This document shows, piece after piece, positions 51,998-62,300 of a DNA stretch of 64,000 nt. The DNA comes from LZORAL124-50-18 sp051208045. GTDB taxonomy: Bacteria > Pseudomonadota > Gammaproteobacteria > Pseudomonadales > Oleiphilaceae. Below the pieces are notes generated by a model. The model made no database searches. It saw nothing but the letters and a program-made list of their open reading frames with translations, and was not told where the DNA came from. Within the stretch, counting starts at the first letter, position 1. Each line of letters begins with the position of its first letter. The DNA lies in contig JBPJFY010000001.1 in NCBI GenBank assembly GCA_051208045.1, positions 806,001-870,000 on the forward strand. The letters are read 5' to 3'. A program made the position numbers and the translations under genes.

Positions 51998-53278
51998 CTA
52001 TTGGTGCAGTTTCTTTTTGAAACGGTGCACCATGAATGCCACCCCGGCAACGATCACCGGCACCGATACGCCGGTGACAACGTCTGAGTTGACGGGGAGG
52101 TCGGTTTCTTTGAGGGCGGTGACGACATATTTCACGAGACCCACCGCGTAGTAGCTGATGGCGGCAATGGAAAGCCCTTCAACGGCCTGTTGCAAGCGCA
52201 ATTGCAGCTGACTGCGCCGGTCCATCGACTGAAGAAGCGCTTGATTCTGCGACTCCAACGCCAGGTCCACCCGCGCCCGTATGAGTTCATTCGCGCGGTT
52301 GATGCGTTCTGACAGGTCTTCCAGATGATCCCGGGTGGCTTCACAGGTGCGCCATGCCGGGGTGAGGCGGCGTTGCAGGAATTCCCGTATGGTCATGAGC
52401 CCGGCGATTTCCCGCTCTCTCAGCTCATCAATGCGGGTTTGCACCAGCGCATGATAGGCTTCTGCGGCAGAAAACCGGTAATTGGTGTCTGAAATTAACT
52501 GCTCTGTGCGAGCGGCAAGCAAGGATAACTCCCCCAACAAACGACGTTCATCATCCAAGCCTTCGATGTCCGTGATTTGCTGAATAATGCGGGCCAGTTC
52601 CTGGTCCATTTCCCGCACCTGCGGCGAGACGGATTTCGCCAGCGGGAGCGACTCAAGCATGAACATTCGATAGGTTTCCAGTTCCAGCAGGGCACGAGCC
52701 AGGCGTCCACACTGACAGGGGTTCAGCGAGCGATTCAACAGAACAAACCGCCCGAAGCCATCACTGTGAATGCGGTAGGATGTCCAGAGTTCCGCCTGCG
52801 CGTCCATGGAAGCGCTACCGATCAGCCGCTGCCCCTCAAAATATCGGCGTAACAGCTCTTTGTCTGCACTCCCAGCGGGGGCTTCCTGCAGTTCCAGGTG
52901 CTGGGCGCTGAAAATCTCACCGGGCAAGGTTTCTATCCACTCTGCAGGGATGAGATCCATCGCCGTTCCGGAAAACGGTTCGTCTGCGGGATTGGGCTGG
53001 ATGATGATGTAAGTCGAAAACTCGGTATGCCGTTCCCAGCGAAGTGTGAAACCACCAAAATCCTGATAATAGCAGGACGACCCAGGACTGGGCGGCGTGA
53101 TTGCGTAGCGGTGGCTCAGCTCGCTGATGTGCGCGATTTCGTCGTCGCTGCTTCCGGTATTGCTGGCGGCGAAGTGCGACAGTCGCGAAGGTGTAGCGAG
53201 TACCGGGAAGGGGCGGGTGTGCAATTCGTTGAACAACGCTTCCCGGGAAGCGGTAAAGGGGATGAGGTGTCTATTCAT
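51998..53278 (-). CDS. DUF3422 membrane protein
   Basis: 426 residues from the ATG at 53278; an upstream TTG at 53296 is possible. The opening PFTASREALFNELHTRPFP and RWERHTEFSTYIII are typical of DUF3422. Two membrane helices lie near the C-terminus (GLSIAAISYYAVGLVKYVV and GVSVPVIVAGVAFMVHRF). Long helices precede them. The family is present in many proteobacteria with no known function. Confidence 0.85.
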   Translation of the reverse strand: MNRHLIPFTASREALFNELHTRPFPVLATPSRLSHFAASNTGSSDDEIAHISELSHRYAITPPSPGSSCYYQDFGGFTLRWERHTEFSTYIIIQPNPADEPFSGTAMDLIPAEWIETLPGEIFSAQHLELQEAPAGSADKELLRRYFEGQRLIGSASMDAQAELWTSYRIHSDGFGRFVLLNRSLNPCQCGRLARALLELETYRMFMLESLPLAKSVSPQVREMDQELARIIQQITDIEGLDDERRLLGELSLLAARTEQLISDTNYRFSAAEAYHALVQTRIDELREREIAGLMTIREFLQRRLTPAWRTCEATRDHLEDLSERINRANELIRARVDLALESQNQALLQSMDRRSQLQLRLQQAVEGLSIAAISYYAVGLVKYVVTALKETDLPVNSDVVTGVSVPVIVAGVAFMVHRFKKKLHQ

Positions 53279-53384
53279 GCGCGCATCATGCCACAAAAAC
53301 CAGATATGGAATAGCCTGGCGCTTTGCTCGAAAACTATCGTGGTTATGGATGGGATGCCGGTGTCGGCAGTGACGGAAAGAGTT

Positions 53385-55292
53385 TTAGCTGGTTGCCTGT
53401 GCTGTGCTATGGATTGGAAGCCATACCGTAAAGGTAGAGCCCTTACCGAGTTCGCTTTGAACGTTGATGCGTCCGCCCTGATTTTTTACAATGCCCCAAA
53501 CCAGCGATAAGCCAAGACCCGTGCCTTTGCCGACGGGTTTGGTGGTAAAAAATGGATCAAACACTTTGCTCTGGATGTTCTCCGGGATTCCTGCACCGTC
53601 GTCGCTAATTTTCACCCATACCCACTGATCATCTTCATGGCCTGTTTCAAGGGTGACTGTGCCTTGCTGTTCGATGGCTTGTGCGGCATTGCTCAGCAGG
53701 TTGATGAAACACTCCGTCAGCTGGGATGGAGGGCATTGAACTTCAGGGAGTTCAGCATAATTCCGAACGATGGTGGCTTTTTGGATTAGCTCTTCATCCA
53801 GTGCAGTCAATGCAATGTCAAGGCTTCGATGAATGTCTGATGCAAGAGGTTCAGCCTCATTTGAAGTGGCAAACCCGCGTAATTTTGCCACGATCACCCG
53901 AATTCGCTCGAATCCGTCAATAGCATCCTTTAAAACCTCCCCAAGATCTTCTTTGATAAAGGGTAAATCTATCTGATTCTTCAGCGTTTCAAGTGTTTCT
54001 CTCATGCTCTCCCCGGACGATGGTTGATTCACATGCTCGTAGGCGTCTATCAGCTGCAGTAAGTCGGTGGCGTATTGTCCGAGCGTGTTTATATTGGAGC
54101 GCAAGTATCCCAAAGGGTTGTTGATTTCGTGTGCCACACCTGCTGCCATTTGGCCAAGGGAGGCCATCTTTTCCTGATGAACCAGCTGGACTTGTGTTTC
54201 CTGCAAAGTGTGGTTCATCTCTTCCAGCAACTTCAGTTGGTTCGCTTGTTGTCGCTGATGTTTATGTGCTTGTTTTTGCAGTGCAGCCAGCCTGAAAAAA
54301 ATGAGTGTCATTGTCAGAGTCACCACAAACCCGAACAGCAAAGTCAGGGTGCGCTCTAATCGATAATCGGAAAGCAGCTGCGTCAGTCGTGCCTCCATAA
54401 AGCCGTTAACTGCGTGGAATTGTTCGTAATGTTGGTCGATGATTTCTGTGGTGAATGTATAGTACTCCTCTGGAGTAAGCTCGGGAGTTTCTTGATGGAT
54501 TATGGTTTTTTGAGTTTGTGCCACCCAGTCTGAAACGGCATATTGTTTGTTAAATAGTGTGTTTTGAAACAAGTTTTCCGCATCTGGATGCGAATGAATT
54601 AAAGCAGATCGAGAGCGTTCAAGCTCCTTGGTTTTGGTGAGAATTCCGGCTAAAAGTGTAATCAAGGGCGTTTTTTCTTTTATAGAGTTGTGTGGCTGGG
54701 CAAGTGCGCTTACGCCCTTGGCGCGCATTTGTCCCATCAATTCGGTCAGCTGAGGAAAAAGCCAGCCGATTCTTGATGCATGGTAATCCGCGGTCTGGTT
54801 CTCCAGCAATAGCATCGACGACTCCTGAATCTCTCTAATGACGGGCAGAATCTGAGAGATAAGTTGAGTGTGGCGTCGAAAACTTTCACTGGCACTCACA
54901 TCCATACTTTCAGTTTGTATGGTTGGTAACTCCGCGTTCAGTGTTGGCCAGAATTGAGCCAGGGCGGGATGTTCACCGTCAGTGCCCTGGAACTCATGCA
55001 ATCTGTTTATGGTTTCCTGTATTTCTCGGTCCTTTCTCTCCATCTCTGGTTCGAGGTCGTTCGCTCCGGATAGTACGCCGCTGGTTAAGCCGCGATGCTG
55101 TTGAACCAACTGAAGTAGATTAGAAAGGGCTTTGGTTTGCTGGAAACCATCAATTTTTTGCTGAGCGAGGTCAATTGAGCGTGTTTCACCGGCCATATGG
55201 TGTACCAATAAGGACAGGAATGGCACAAAGAACAGAAAAAATATTGTGGCGGGGCCGCCGGGGTGTTGCAATAATTTTTGCGAGAAAAGCAT
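53385..55292 (-). CDS. Membrane sensor histidine kinase (NIT-like sensor)
   Basis: 635 residues. Membrane helix about 15-34; an all-helical extracytoplasmic domain with QQHRGLTSGVLSGANDLEPE, reminiscent of NIT (nitrate/nitrite-sensing) domains whose hallmark is QxERGxSxxY; second membrane helix about 318-340 (LTLLFGFVVTLTMTLIFF); a coiled coil; HisKA with His388 in MAAGVAHEINNPLG; HATPase_c with LTECFINLLSNAAQAIEQQ, DDGAGIPEN and GTGLGLSLVWGIV. It belongs to the NtrB/DctB-like kinase group. It is preceded 137 bases upstream by a periplasmic solute-binding protein gene on the same strand. Confidence 0.9.
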   Translation of the reverse strand: MLFSQKLLQHPGGPATIFFLFFVPFLSLLVHHMAGETRSIDLAQQKIDGFQQTKALSNLLQLVQQHRGLTSGVLSGANDLEPEMERKDREIQETINRLHEFQGTDGEHPALAQFWPTLNAELPTIQTESMDVSASESFRRHTQLISQILPVIREIQESSMLLLENQTADYHASRIGWLFPQLTELMGQMRAKGVSALAQPHNSIKEKTPLITLLAGILTKTKELERSRSALIHSHPDAENLFQNTLFNKQYAVSDWVAQTQKTIIHQETPELTPEEYYTFTTEIIDQHYEQFHAVNGFMEARLTQLLSDYRLERTLTLLFGFVVTLTMTLIFFRLAALQKQAHKHQRQQANQLKLLEEMNHTLQETQVQLVHQEKMASLGQMAAGVAHEINNPLGYLRSNINTLGQYATDLLQLIDAYEHVNQPSSGESMRETLETLKNQIDLPFIKEDLGEVLKDAIDGFERIRVIVAKLRGFATSNEAEPLASDIHRSLDIALTALDEELIQKATIVRNYAELPEVQCPPSQLTECFINLLSNAAQAIEQQGTVTLETGHEDDQWVWVKISDDGAGIPENIQSKVFDPFFTTKPVGKGTGLGLSLVWGIVKNQGGRINVQSELGKGSTFTVWLPIHSTAQATS

Positions 55293-55429
55293 GCGGATAC
55301 TTTTTCCTCAAGTGACTGCTGGATTCCCTTTATCATTTTGAGTGTAGGTTATTTTAGGGCGTAGTGCTGCATTAAGAGACCAACTCGCCTTTGAAGTCCA
55401 CTGTCTTGATTCGCAACTAAAGCGGGCTG

Positions 55430-56209
55430 TCAGTACTTTGCCGTCAGCTCTTTGATGTACGACGAATTGTCCCTCAGCTCAGCAATACGACGCCAGATGG
55501 CATCCCGGTCTGCCTGAGTGAGAGCCGATTGCTTGGAAAAGGCAATGTAGTATGACTTCGAGCGGATTGGTGTGGCGCTGATGTTCAGCTTGCCCTGATT
55601 GGCCACCCGTGCATCCAGCAGTGAAGCCAACTCGGGGATGAGCACAACAGATCCGTCTCCATCCCGCACCAGCTTCTGGATATTGGCAGTGTCGGTCTGT
55701 GCAGAGTCATCCACCCGCAGCCCCTTTTTTCGGAAGTCGTCGGCCAGTGAATAGCCGGCAGGTACTCTCACGGGCTGTGGCAGGCTGGTGATATCACCGG
55801 TGAATTCATAGCCTGTCTGATTTAATGTAACGACGACATATTCTATTTGCATAATACGCAGTGGGGATTTTGTCGCTTCCTCCGCGCCTTCCGGAAAGTG
55901 CAGATAGGCCGCGCGTTCCTCCTTGTAACTGGCACTGACCACAGCATCCATCCGGCCATGCTGGTTCTCCCGCAGGCACCGTTTCCAGGGCATGGCATAA
56001 AACTGTGCGTTCAAACCAGTATCTCGAATGGCGGTGGTGGCCAGATCCACGTGAATGCCTGAGGGACGGCCTTCCTTCACCATCGTGAAAGGGTACCAGA
56101 ATGCTTCATCGATACAGATGTTGACCGTCGTTTTCGTCTCTGCCGTGATAAGAGAACTCGATAACAGGATCACCAACGCAAAAATCCATTTGATGGATGA
56201 TAACCTCAT
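55430..56209 (-). CDS. Periplasmic family-3 solute-binding protein upstream of a kinase gene
   Basis: 259 residues with a signal peptide (MRLSSIKWIFALVILLSSSL, cleaved near TAET). The mature protein shows SBP_bac_3 features: TVNICIDEAFWYPFTM, GIHVDLATTAIRDTGL, PWKRCLRENQHGRMDAVV and a C-terminal helical pair. No permease is near. It lies directly ahead of the histidine kinase gene and may deliver a ligand to it; the kinase's own sensor domain is of a different fold. Confidence 0.75.
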   Translation of the reverse strand: MRLSSIKWIFALVILLSSSLITAETKTTVNICIDEAFWYPFTMVKEGRPSGIHVDLATTAIRDTGLNAQFYAMPWKRCLRENQHGRMDAVVSASYKEERAAYLHFPEGAEEATKSPLRIMQIEYVVVTLNQTGYEFTGDITSLPQPVRVPAGYSLADDFRKKGLRVDDSAQTDTANIQKLVRDGDGSVVLIPELASLLDARVANQGKLNISATPIRSKSYYIAFSKQSALTQADRDAIWRRIAELRDNSSYIKELTAKY

Positions 56210-56367
56210 GGGACGCCCCTCTGAACTGACGGAAATTGCCTTTTACCTGGTACTACATTGCAACTTAGTATAGTGGGTTACTGGGAATTAACGCACTTCA
56301 AGCTTTAAAACGTCAAAATCAACCTTACTATAATCTGTTTGAATGCGTTGAAAAGCGGGAAAATCAG

Positions 56368-57222
56368 ATGAATTGGTGGGGAAAAGTGGTCGGTGGGGCG
56401 TTCGGCTTTCTGCTGGGAGGGCCACTGGGCGCGTTGTTAGGGGGCGTTTTAGGGCATCAGATTGATCAGGGGATGGCAAAATTGCAGCTGCCGCCTGCGG
56501 ACGATCAGCCCGGATGGGCACCTGGCGATCAGGAGCGTGTGCAAACTGCATTTTTCACAGCAGCTTTCACCGTTATGGGGCGCGTGGCCAAAGCAGATGG
56601 GCGGGTGACGCCGGATGAAATTCGGCTCGCTGAACGTGTCATGCAGGACATGCAGCTTAATCCGGAGCAACGACAGGCAGCGATTGCGTTGTTTAATCAA
56701 GGCCGTGACCAGCAAGTGGATATTCTGGCGGTGATGGACCAGTTGCGCACAGAGTGTGGCAGAAGAACGAATCTCACCCAGTTCTTTCTTGAGCTGCAAA
56801 TCTCTACCGCACTCGTGGATGGTGAGCTCCATCCTGAGGAGCAAAAACTATTGCGAGAGCTTGCGGCGCATTTGGGGTACAGCGCGTTCGGATTTGAGCG
56901 TTTATTGGCCATGGTGGTGGCTCAACGTCGGTTCTTTGAGCACACCAGCCACAGGGGCGGGCATCAGCGCCAGTCATCTGCACCGGCACACCGGGAGGAA
57001 TTCAATACGCTGCATGAAGCCTACGCGGTCTTGGGGGTGACTGAGTCGCACTCGGACGCGGAGATTAAAAAAGCCTACCGCCGGCTGATCAGTCAACATC
57101 ACCCGGACAAGCTGGTGTCGAAGGGCCTGCCCGAAGAAATGATGCGTCTGGCGACGGAGAAAACCCGGCAGATCAAAGCCGCCCATGATCAAATCATGGC
57201 GGCTCGATCTGCAGGGAATTAA
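56368..57222 (+). CDS. djlA: Membrane-anchored DnaJ-like co-chaperone DjlA
   Basis: 284 residues. A single N-terminal Gly-rich membrane helix (VVGGAFGFLLGGPLGALLGGVLG), a TerB-like domain (TAFFTAAFTVMGRVAKADGR to LNPEQRQAAI), and a C-terminal J domain with the HPD triad at 245-247 (SQHHPDKLVSKG). It stimulates DnaK and affects capsule and envelope stress signalling in enterics. Size and domain order are standard. It is convergent with the GDSL esterase gene five bases away. Confidence 0.95.
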   Translation: MNWWGKVVGGAFGFLLGGPLGALLGGVLGHQIDQGMAKLQLPPADDQPGWAPGDQERVQTAFFTAAFTVMGRVAKADGRVTPDEIRLAERVMQDMQLNPEQRQAAIALFNQGRDQQVDILAVMDQLRTECGRRTNLTQFFLELQISTALVDGELHPEEQKLLRELAAHLGYSAFGFERLLAMVVAQRRFFEHTSHRGGHQRQSSAPAHREEFNTLHEAYAVLGVTESHSDAEIKKAYRRLISQHHPDKLVSKGLPEEMMRLATEKTRQIKAAHDQIMAARSAGN

Positions 57223-57227
57223 CCGGG

Positions 57228-58232
57228 TTATTCGCCGTTTACAAGGGCGCTCAATACGCCGACGGCGGCACGTTGATGGGCGGCCGTTGTGGGGTGGATT
57301 TCATCCCAGAACAGGAATCCGGTGGCGGCTGGAAAGTCAGCGCAGTCCGGATTCACAGCACCTGCCTGAGAAAAAACCCAGATACAGGCTTCATCCGTGT
57401 TGGTGTATCCATAGGCCTCAGCATCGTCCACCTGTTCGGTCAGGAAGGTGAACAAATCATACTCGATAATGTCGATACCCGTTTTATGCTCAATTTGACC
57501 GATCTTACGCTCAAGCTTCCGGTTAAACATGGCAGAGAGTTTGGTCGCATCGAAAGGAATACGGTTGGCGCGACGGGTTTCCCCTTTGGTATCTGCCGCT
57601 GCGGCAGTTTGGAGTGTGACGAGTTCGGTTTCCGGAATCGATCCGATATCCGGAGCATTAACCACAACAATGTGCTTGGCACCGGCCCCGATCAGTTTCA
57701 TGATTTGAGCCTGTTCTGAAGCCACGGCGTTGGATATGGATGCTCTCGCCGCTTTACGTGCCTCTTTTCGCTCTTCTTTTGACTCCGCGAGCACGCCGGC
57801 GGCTTGAATAGCGCGCGCGGCACGGATGTCATTTCCGCCGATCAACACAATGTACAGCGCTTCAGCAGGGGCTGCTCCCCCATGAATCTGGAGGAATGCG
57901 TTCACCTGCGTAGGCAAGTTGATGTCCGGCGTAGTTTCGTCGCCGTCTTCATCGACTGCCTTGGCACCGGCAATCGCATAGTTATTGCCAAAAGGTGGCG
58001 TTTGTTGCAAGTGGTATGACGGGGTGAGAGCCAGTCCCAGTTGCGCTGCCACCACTTCGGCCGCGACCGGGCCGTTCGTGAATCGCTCAGGTGCCTGCGC
58101 ATTCAGCGCTTTCAGGTTACCGTTGTCTGACAGGCTGTCCCCAAATACAAAGACGTTGTCGTAGGCGTTTGCTGTGAATGACGCCACGCAAAGCGCCGTC
58201 ATTATGCAAGTTTTTTTGATCAGGTGAATCAT
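57228..58232 (-). CDS. Secreted SGNH/GDSL esterase
   Basis: 334 residues with a signal peptide (MIHLIKKTCIMTALCVASFT, cleaved near ANA-YD). Block I is VFVFGDSLSDNGNL (nucleophile Ser), the Gly/Asn oxyanion blocks are FGNNYAIAGAK and VLIGGND, and the catalytic Asp/His are in FWDEIHPTTAAHQR. It hydrolyses lipids or esters in the periplasm or outside; an autotransporter domain is absent, so it is the short type. GGGGAGAAG precedes the start. Confidence 0.9.
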   Translation of the reverse strand: MIHLIKKTCIMTALCVASFTANAYDNVFVFGDSLSDNGNLKALNAQAPERFTNGPVAAEVVAAQLGLALTPSYHLQQTPPFGNNYAIAGAKAVDEDGDETTPDINLPTQVNAFLQIHGGAAPAEALYIVLIGGNDIRAARAIQAAGVLAESKEERKEARKAARASISNAVASEQAQIMKLIGAGAKHIVVVNAPDIGSIPETELVTLQTAAAADTKGETRRANRIPFDATKLSAMFNRKLERKIGQIEHKTGIDIIEYDLFTFLTEQVDDAEAYGYTNTDEACIWVFSQAGAVNPDCADFPAATGFLFWDEIHPTTAAHQRAAVGVLSALVNGE

Positions 58233-58558
58233 CGTTTTCTTCTCCCCAGGCGGGTGGATTTTGTTGTTTTGTTTGGTTGTTTTCTTGGGTTGTTTTCTTG
58301 GATTGTTTTCTCATTTTTTTACTCAAGTGAGCTTGACTATTCTGCCCAAAGTTCGGAGGTCAAATCAGTGGTGAAAGAGGTCAATTCAGGGCAAAACGGA
58401 TATAAAATGACGACCTGTTTCACAAAACAAATTTGTGGTACGCGTATGCCGATTTCCTCGGAATAATTTTCCCGCTGGTCTTTAAAATGCCTGCGGTTTG
58501 TAGGATAGTGCTAGGTCTATCGAGCGATTTTCGCCGTCTGTTTTTCAGGAGTAGTAGA
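58233..58558. other. 326-base divergent gap between the GDSL esterase and the Anbu locus
   Basis: No convincing gene. The esterase side carries an A-rich, weakly structured leader on the minus strand with three 13-bp repeats. The Anbu side (58380-58558) is AT-rich and should hold the promoter; an ORF that extends from 58433 into the peptidase frame is not its natural start. I saw no operator of a known family. Confidence 0.55.
58277..58315 (-). repeat. Three tandem 13-bp repeats in the GDSL esterase leader
   Basis: TTGTTTTCTTGGG, TTGTTTTCTTGGA and TTGTTTTCTCATT are adjacent. As they lie in the untranslated leader, a unit of 13 is tolerated. On the transcript they read as an A-rich repeat before the ribosome site. 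Confidence 0.8.
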
Positions 58559-59296
58559 ATGACCTATTGCCTAGCGATCACTGTTGATGATGGGATCGTT
58601 TTCGCCTCGGACTCCCGCACCAATGCGGGTGTGGATAACGTCAACACGTATCCCAAAATGTACACATTTTCTGTGTCGGATGACGCGTATTTTGTGGTGC
58701 TGACTTCCGGAAATTTGGCTACCACACAGGCAGTAATTCGGGCAATTGAGCGGGATTTGCAGGAGTCGACGGAAGAAAAACCCAAGGGGTTGGCTGCGCA
58801 ACATGACATGTGTGATGCGGCCGCCTACGTAGGTGCGCTTTCTGTTAACCTCAATAATTATTACAAACACGATTTGAAGCAGGGGGCGAACTTTGATTGC
58901 ACGCTCATTCTCGGTGGGCAGATCAAGGGGCAACCCTGTGAAATTTTTATGGTCTATCCTGAAGGGAATTACATTCAGAGTTCCCCGTACACCCCGTTTT
59001 TGCAAATTGGAGAGACCAAATACGGTAAGCCGATACTGGATCGTGTGATCAAGCACAATACGTCACTGGAAGAGGCAGCCCGCTGCGCCCTGGTATCCCT
59101 GGATTCTACCGCGCGCAGCAATCTGTCGGTTGCGCCACCGTTCGATCTGATGATTTACGAAAAAAACCGTTTCGAACCGGCGCACACACTTCGGTACAAA
59201 TTAAACTCGACCTATTATGCGTCTTTGCGCAAACGATGGGGGGAGGGGTTGGTGGAGCTGTTTAATGGCTTGCCGCCGTTTGACTGGGAAAAGTAA
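58559..59296 (+). CDS. Anbu proteasome-like peptidase
   Basis: 245 residues from the ATG at 58559, with AGGAG seven bases upstream; this start puts Thr at position 2, the nucleophile after Met removal. The opening TYCLAITVDDGIVFASDSRTNAG is the Anbu signature (Thr1, Asp17-type and SDSRTNAG). A Lys in NTYPKMYTFSV fits the catalytic Lys33. Anbu ('ancestral beta subunit') forms open helical dodecamers and is thought to process peptides made by its neighbours. It is followed 33 bases later by the transglutaminase-like gene on the same strand. Confidence 0.95.
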   Translation: MTYCLAITVDDGIVFASDSRTNAGVDNVNTYPKMYTFSVSDDAYFVVLTSGNLATTQAVIRAIERDLQESTEEKPKGLAAQHDMCDAAAYVGALSVNLNNYYKHDLKQGANFDCTLILGGQIKGQPCEIFMVYPEGNYIQSSPYTPFLQIGETKYGKPILDRVIKHNTSLEEAARCALVSLDSTARSNLSVAPPFDLMIYEKNRFEPAHTLRYKLNSTYYASLRKRWGEGLVELFNGLPPFDWEK

Positions 59297-59329
59297 TCAT
59301 CGCGCGCGACTGAGGGAGGCGTTGGCACA

Positions 59330-62300
59330 ATGAGTATTCTGGTAGGGATCAAACACAGTACTGTCTATGACTATGACCGTCGTGTTTCCATGGCACCGCA
59401 TTCAATTCGTTTACGGCCAGCGCCGCACTGTCGAACACCGATTGTGAGTTACAGCCTCAACATTGAGCCGAAAAAGCACTTTTTAAACTGGTTACAGGAC
59501 CCCTTTTCGAATTATATTGGCCGCGCTGTATTTCCCGATCAGACCACCTCATTGAAGGTGTGCGTGGATCTGGTGGCAGATCTCACGCCCTACAATCCGT
59601 TTGACTTTTTTGTGGAAGAGTATGCCGAGCATTTTCCTTTCACCTACCCGGATAGTCTCAAGACACAGTTGGCGCCCTTTTTGGCCGCGAAGACATGGGG
59701 GCCAAAATTTGAACGTATATTGGCCGATATCCCGCGGGAGAAAACCGCCATTGTCGATTATCTGGTGAATATCAACCGGCTGGTCTACGAAACCCTCAAA
59801 TATACGATCCGGCTGGAACCCGGCGTTCAGTCGCCGGAAGAGACGCTGGAGATTGGCTGGGGATCCTGTCGTGACTTCGCCTGGTTGATGGTTCAACTCT
59901 GCCGCCATTTGGGGCTGGCTGCACGATTTGTCTCAGGTTATCTCGTCCAGCTCACCGCTGATCAAAAGTCGCTTGATGGCCCGTCCGGGCCGGAAGCGGA
60001 TTTTACGGATCTCCATGCCTGGGTGGAGGTGTATGTACCCGGCGCTGGCTGGGTGGGATTGGACCCAACCTCCGGCTTGTTCGCGGCGGAAGGGCATATC
60101 CCTCTCAGCTGCACGCCGGAGCCTTCCGATTCCGCACCGATCAATGGTGCAGTGGATGCCTGTGAAGTGGAGTTCGCGTACAGCAATGAAGTGACTCGAT
60201 TGCACGAAGACCCGCGTGTCACCCGACCGTTTACCGAGTACGACTGGGAAAACATTGATGCGCTCGGCAATTTTGTGGATGAGCGGCTTAACCAGATGGA
60301 TGTGCGATTAACCATGGGGGGGGAGCCCACCTTTGTCTCCATCGATGATATGCAATCCGATCAGTGGAATACGGCAGCAGACGGAAAAGAGAAACGCAAA
60401 CTCGCTACCCGGCTGGTAAACCGGTTATCAAACCGATTTGCCCAAGGGGGACTGCTGCACTATGGTCAGGGGAAATGGTACCCGGGAGAGCCGCTGCCGC
60501 GCTGGAGCTACGCGCTCTATTGGCGCAAAGATGGGGTGCCACTGTGGGCAGATCAAAGTGAAGTCGGGAGCATTCTGGCGGAAGGAAAACAGGATTTAAC
60601 AGCCAAGGATGCCGGAGCGTTTATGCGGGCGTTTTGCAGCGCTCTGGGCATTGCGGACCAGGCCATACACCCCTGTTACGAAGACCCCTTTCATGCACTC
60701 TGGCAGGCTGGCCAGTTGCCCGTAGATTATCAGCCCAAGGGGAAAGGCAAGGATCGCGCAGAGGAAGCGTCCTTTGAAGAGCGTGCGCGTGCGACGGTCT
60801 CCCGGATTCTCGAACAGGGGCTCTCGTCTGTCTCGGGCTACTGTCTGCCGCTGGCTTTTAATCCCATTGCCCGGCACTGGCAAAGCTGTTTGTGGCGGTT
60901 CAAGCATCAGGCCCTGTATCTGCTGCCCGGTAACTCGCCGGTGGGCTATCGACTGCCGTTGGGCAGTTTGTCTCAGCAGGCCAAAAACGATGCGTTCGAT
61001 GTGAACGAGCGCGATCCTTTTGAGCCCGTCCCTCAGGAACTCACCCCCCTCAGCGCTGCCACCGAAGAAGCTGCACCGGATATGGCGATACACACTGCGC
61101 TCTGCGCCGAAGTGCGCGATGGCTTTGTGAATGTTTTCATGCCGCCGGTCAGTACGCTGGAGGAATATGTGGCCCTGTTGAATGCTGTACACTCAGCGGC
61201 GGAGACCGTATCCTGTCCCATTCGTATTGAAGGGTATCCACCACCGCAGGATACACGCCTGGACAAGCTGGTGGTGGCTCCGGATCCCGGGGTCATTGAA
61301 GTGAATATTCAGCCGGCCAATAACTGGGCCGAGTTGAAAAACATTACTGAAACGGTGTACCAGGAAGCCCGTGAATCGCGTTTGGCGACCGAGAAGTTCA
61401 TGCTTGACGGCCGGCACTCCGGTACCGGCGGTGGCAACCATGTAACTCTGGGTGGGGCTACGCCGGCGAACAGCCCGTTGTTGAGGCGGCCGGATTTGCT
61501 GCGCAGTTTGATCACCTTCTGGCAGCACCACCCCAGTCTGTCCTATCTCTTCAGCGGCCTGTTTATCGGGCCAACCAGCCAGGCACCCCGCATCGATGAA
61601 GCCCGGGTCGAGCGACTCTATGAAATGGAGATTGCCTTTGCCCAGCTCCCGAAAGGGGAGGTGGCACAGCCTTGGCTGGTGGACCGACTGTTTCGTCATC
61701 TGCTGACGGACTTGACGGGAAACACCCATCGCAGTGAGTTCTGTATTGATAAATTGTATTCCCCGGACTCCACCGCCGGACGATTGGGTATTCTGGAGTT
61801 CCGTTCGTTTGAAATGCCGCCGCATGCCCGGATGAGCCTGGTGCAAATGCTTCTGTTGCGCACCCTGGTGGCGGTGTTTTGGGAAAAACCCTACACCAAG
61901 CCTCTGGTTGACTGGGGGCATGCACTGCATGATCGATACATGCTGCCGCAATTTTTGTGGCAGGATTTCAAGGATGTTCTTGGGTTTATCCGTGAAAATG
62001 GTTACCCGATGCAGGACCACTGGTTTGATGCCTTCCTGGAGTTTCGATGTCCGCGGATCGGTCTGCTTAACGTGGAAGGCTGTGAAGTGGAAATTCGGCA
62101 CGCGCTGGAGCCCTGGCATGTGCTGGGTGAGGAAGCCACCGGCTCAGGAACGTCACGGTATGTGGATTCCAGTATGGAACGGATACAGGTGAAGGTGAAA
62201 TACGGTACGCCGGGACGCTACATGCTCACCTGCAACCAGAAGGCCATACCCATGGTACCCACTGAAGAAGAGGGCTGCTTTGTTGCAGGTGTTCGCTACC

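Noticed and set aside
58117..58326. 69-codon ORF in the leader of the GDSL esterase
   Set aside because: It is out of frame with the esterase, overlaps its signal peptide, and is encoded mostly by the A-rich repeat; no sign of selection is visible.
61193..62119. 308-codon minus-strand ORF inside the DUF2126 gene
   Set aside because: Antisense shadow; the plus strand has conserved family motifs throughout.
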